Positions 62,923 to 64,000 of a DNA stretch of 64,000 nucleotides are shown here, one piece after another. Below the pieces are notes generated by a model. It made no database searches. It was given only the letters and a program-made list of their open reading frames with translations, and had not been told where the DNA came from. The DNA is taken from the NCBI GenBank assembly GCA_977006965.1, contig OZ345365.1, positions 1 through 64,000 on the forward strand, read 5' to 3'. Each line of letters starts with the position of its first letter. Within the stretch, counting starts at the first letter, position 1. Source of the DNA: Phymatolithon calcareum. Its lineage: Eukaryota > Rhodophyta > Florideophyceae > Hapalidiales. Both the position numbers and the translations under genes were made by a program.

Positions 62923-64000
62923 GGCGCCGAGACACCGACCATGGAGGCTTTCCGAAAGAGCTATTGCGAGCCAATTGTATTATACGGTGCATCATCCTAC
63001 GCCGTACATGGCTTCGACTCACACATCAAACAAGTCGAAATCGCACGAAACGAAGCAGTGCGAGCGGCCAGCGGCTGCTTTAAAGCTACGGCAGTTGCCA
63101 AGCTTCGGGCACTGACAGGGATGCGAAGCCTGCGGGACATCGGAGAGATCGATGCTACTCTTGTTATGGAGAAAGCGCTTCGACTCGAACCGGGGGCTCC
63201 AGTGGCTCGTGCAACCCACTCACGCGAGCTCAAACCAAAACGCAACGTAGGGTCATGGCGGGAATCAAGCGCCTATTATCTGGCCGAGAAAGGGATCCTC
63301 GCTCTACCACGCAGGGGATTCCACTCGCCAATCGGGAAGGATTGCTCAAGCAACAGGTTTACTACCTTCATGACGCCTATTTCCGCGAAAGATGAACCGG
63401 AGGAGAAGCGCGCAGCCACAGAAGCCTTTATTTTGGAGCGTAATGCAGTGGGAACAGCGGATATCGAAATATGGACAGATGGAAGTGTGGGAGAAATACC
63501 GCAAGCTCATGTCTGCGATCTGAATCACGGAGAACGTGTCTCCGTAAAATGGGACGAAGGTTGGTACACCGCGACCTTGAAGAAATTCAACTCTACCGAA
63601 CATCAGAACCACGACGCAGCGAAACGGTTTGAAGCTCGACACGGCAAGCCGCCTGATGTCCTCTTGGTCTGCGACGACGGGGACGAGCATGCCTACGAAA
63701 AGACCCCGACGGCCTCGAAGCAGCGCGTTATCCTATGCGATGAAGATGATGACACACTCGACGCGTACCGTACAATCCCACCGCAGGTCGGTGGTGCGGG
63801 TGTTTTGGTTCTGCGCGGAGAAGAAGCGATACTGGAAGAAGGGCTGTCCGCTGGGGCCGTTGGCTCCACATTCGACGCCGAGGCGTTTGCGGCCGTACAC
63901 GCATTTCAGGCAGCATCCAGTCTACCGATATCGCGCGGCAGCACTATCCGATGGTTCACCGACAGCAAGAGCTGCATGGACGCACTCAACGCCCAGCCGC
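62923..64000 (+). CDS. LINE ORF part 3: RNase H with Tudor-like insert, partial
   Basis: This is the same frame as the RT, directly after the TAG, open to the window edge. MEAFRKSYCEPIVLYGASSY is the post-RT helical region. RNase H begins IEIWTDGSVGE (Asp at 63478), but its second strand GAGVLVLRGEEAI comes only about 110 residues later; then EAFAAVHAF and IRWFTDSKSCMDAL (Asp at about 63960). Between the first two strands lies HGERVSVKWDEGWYTATLKK, then DVLLVCDDGDEHAYEK (63520-63700), a pattern typical of Tudor/Agenet domains, which bind methylated Lys or Arg. The insert is also in the 8-kb copy. RNase H would remove RNA from the hybrid during retrotransposition; the insert might tether to chromatin. 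Confidence 0.8.

Larger units (their letters stand above)
60461..64000 (+). mobile_element. LINE with 2A motif, endonuclease, RT and RNase H, runs off window
   Basis: Domain order 2A - AP-endonuclease - RT - RNase H matches the Ingi/L1Tc-type organisation of non-LTR retrotransposons, which copy themselves by target-primed reverse transcription in the nucleus. The 5' boundary is unclear but must lie between 60318 and 60461; the 3' end is beyond 64000. The copy has a frame change between endonuclease and RT (ATGGTGA overlap at 61315) and an in-frame TAG after RT (62920). A truncated relative is at 7612-8935. Confidence 0.85.

Overview
This window looks like a chromosome-end region of an intron-poor, single-celled eukaryote (alga or protist). 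I cannot name the species. The first 1.4 kb is a C-rich 7-bp array (AACCCAC, changing to TATTCCC), the strand polarity expected at a left chromosome end. The long ORFs lack obvious introns, one TATA box is visible, and the content is non-LTR and LTR retroelements, a MULE-type DNA transposon, a tyrosine recombinase and multicopy broken gene families. There are no bacterial operons, Shine-Dalgarno signals or CRISPR arrays. A red alga is one possibility, but this is a guess.

Layout. 1-1.44 kb: telomere-like array. 1.4-6.8 kb: small genes, including a bZIP-like gene, and a 1080-bp-spaced repeat. 7.0-9.7 kb: a wrecked Gypsy chromovirus with a 5'-truncated LINE fragment inside it. 9.9-22.6 kb: a minus-strand family of unknown, partly membrane-associated genes in several decayed copies, interrupted by a 968-bp MULE with TIRs, a target-site duplication and a paralogous empty site, plus a Sel1-repeat pseudogene. 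23.6-39.1 kb: the intact part, with a 409-aa protein with a possible Cys/His/Asp site, a UPF1/SEN1-type SF1 helicase, a Cys-rich protein, a Myb/SANT-like protein, a second bZIP-like gene and an 805-aa Crypton-like tyrosine recombinase; a second MULE remnant lies among them. 39.1-43 kb: gene-poor, ending in a decayed interstitial telomere-like array. 43-58.7 kb: NB-ARC-associated gene fragments (three loci, one inverted), a third bZIP-like gene, a MITE-like palindromic element and three copies of a conserved C-terminal module. 59.5-64 kb: a LINE remnant, then a nearly complete second LINE running off the end.

The most interesting object is that last LINE. It carries a 2A-type motif just before its AP-endonuclease, then reverse transcriptase, then an RNase H whose first and second beta strands appear to be separated by a Tudor/Agenet-like insert. 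The same insert is in the decayed copy at 8 kb, so it belongs to the element family. Telomere-like motifs sitting exactly at module boundaries suggest that breaks were healed with telomere-type sequence. Coordinates of decayed elements are estimated by eye.
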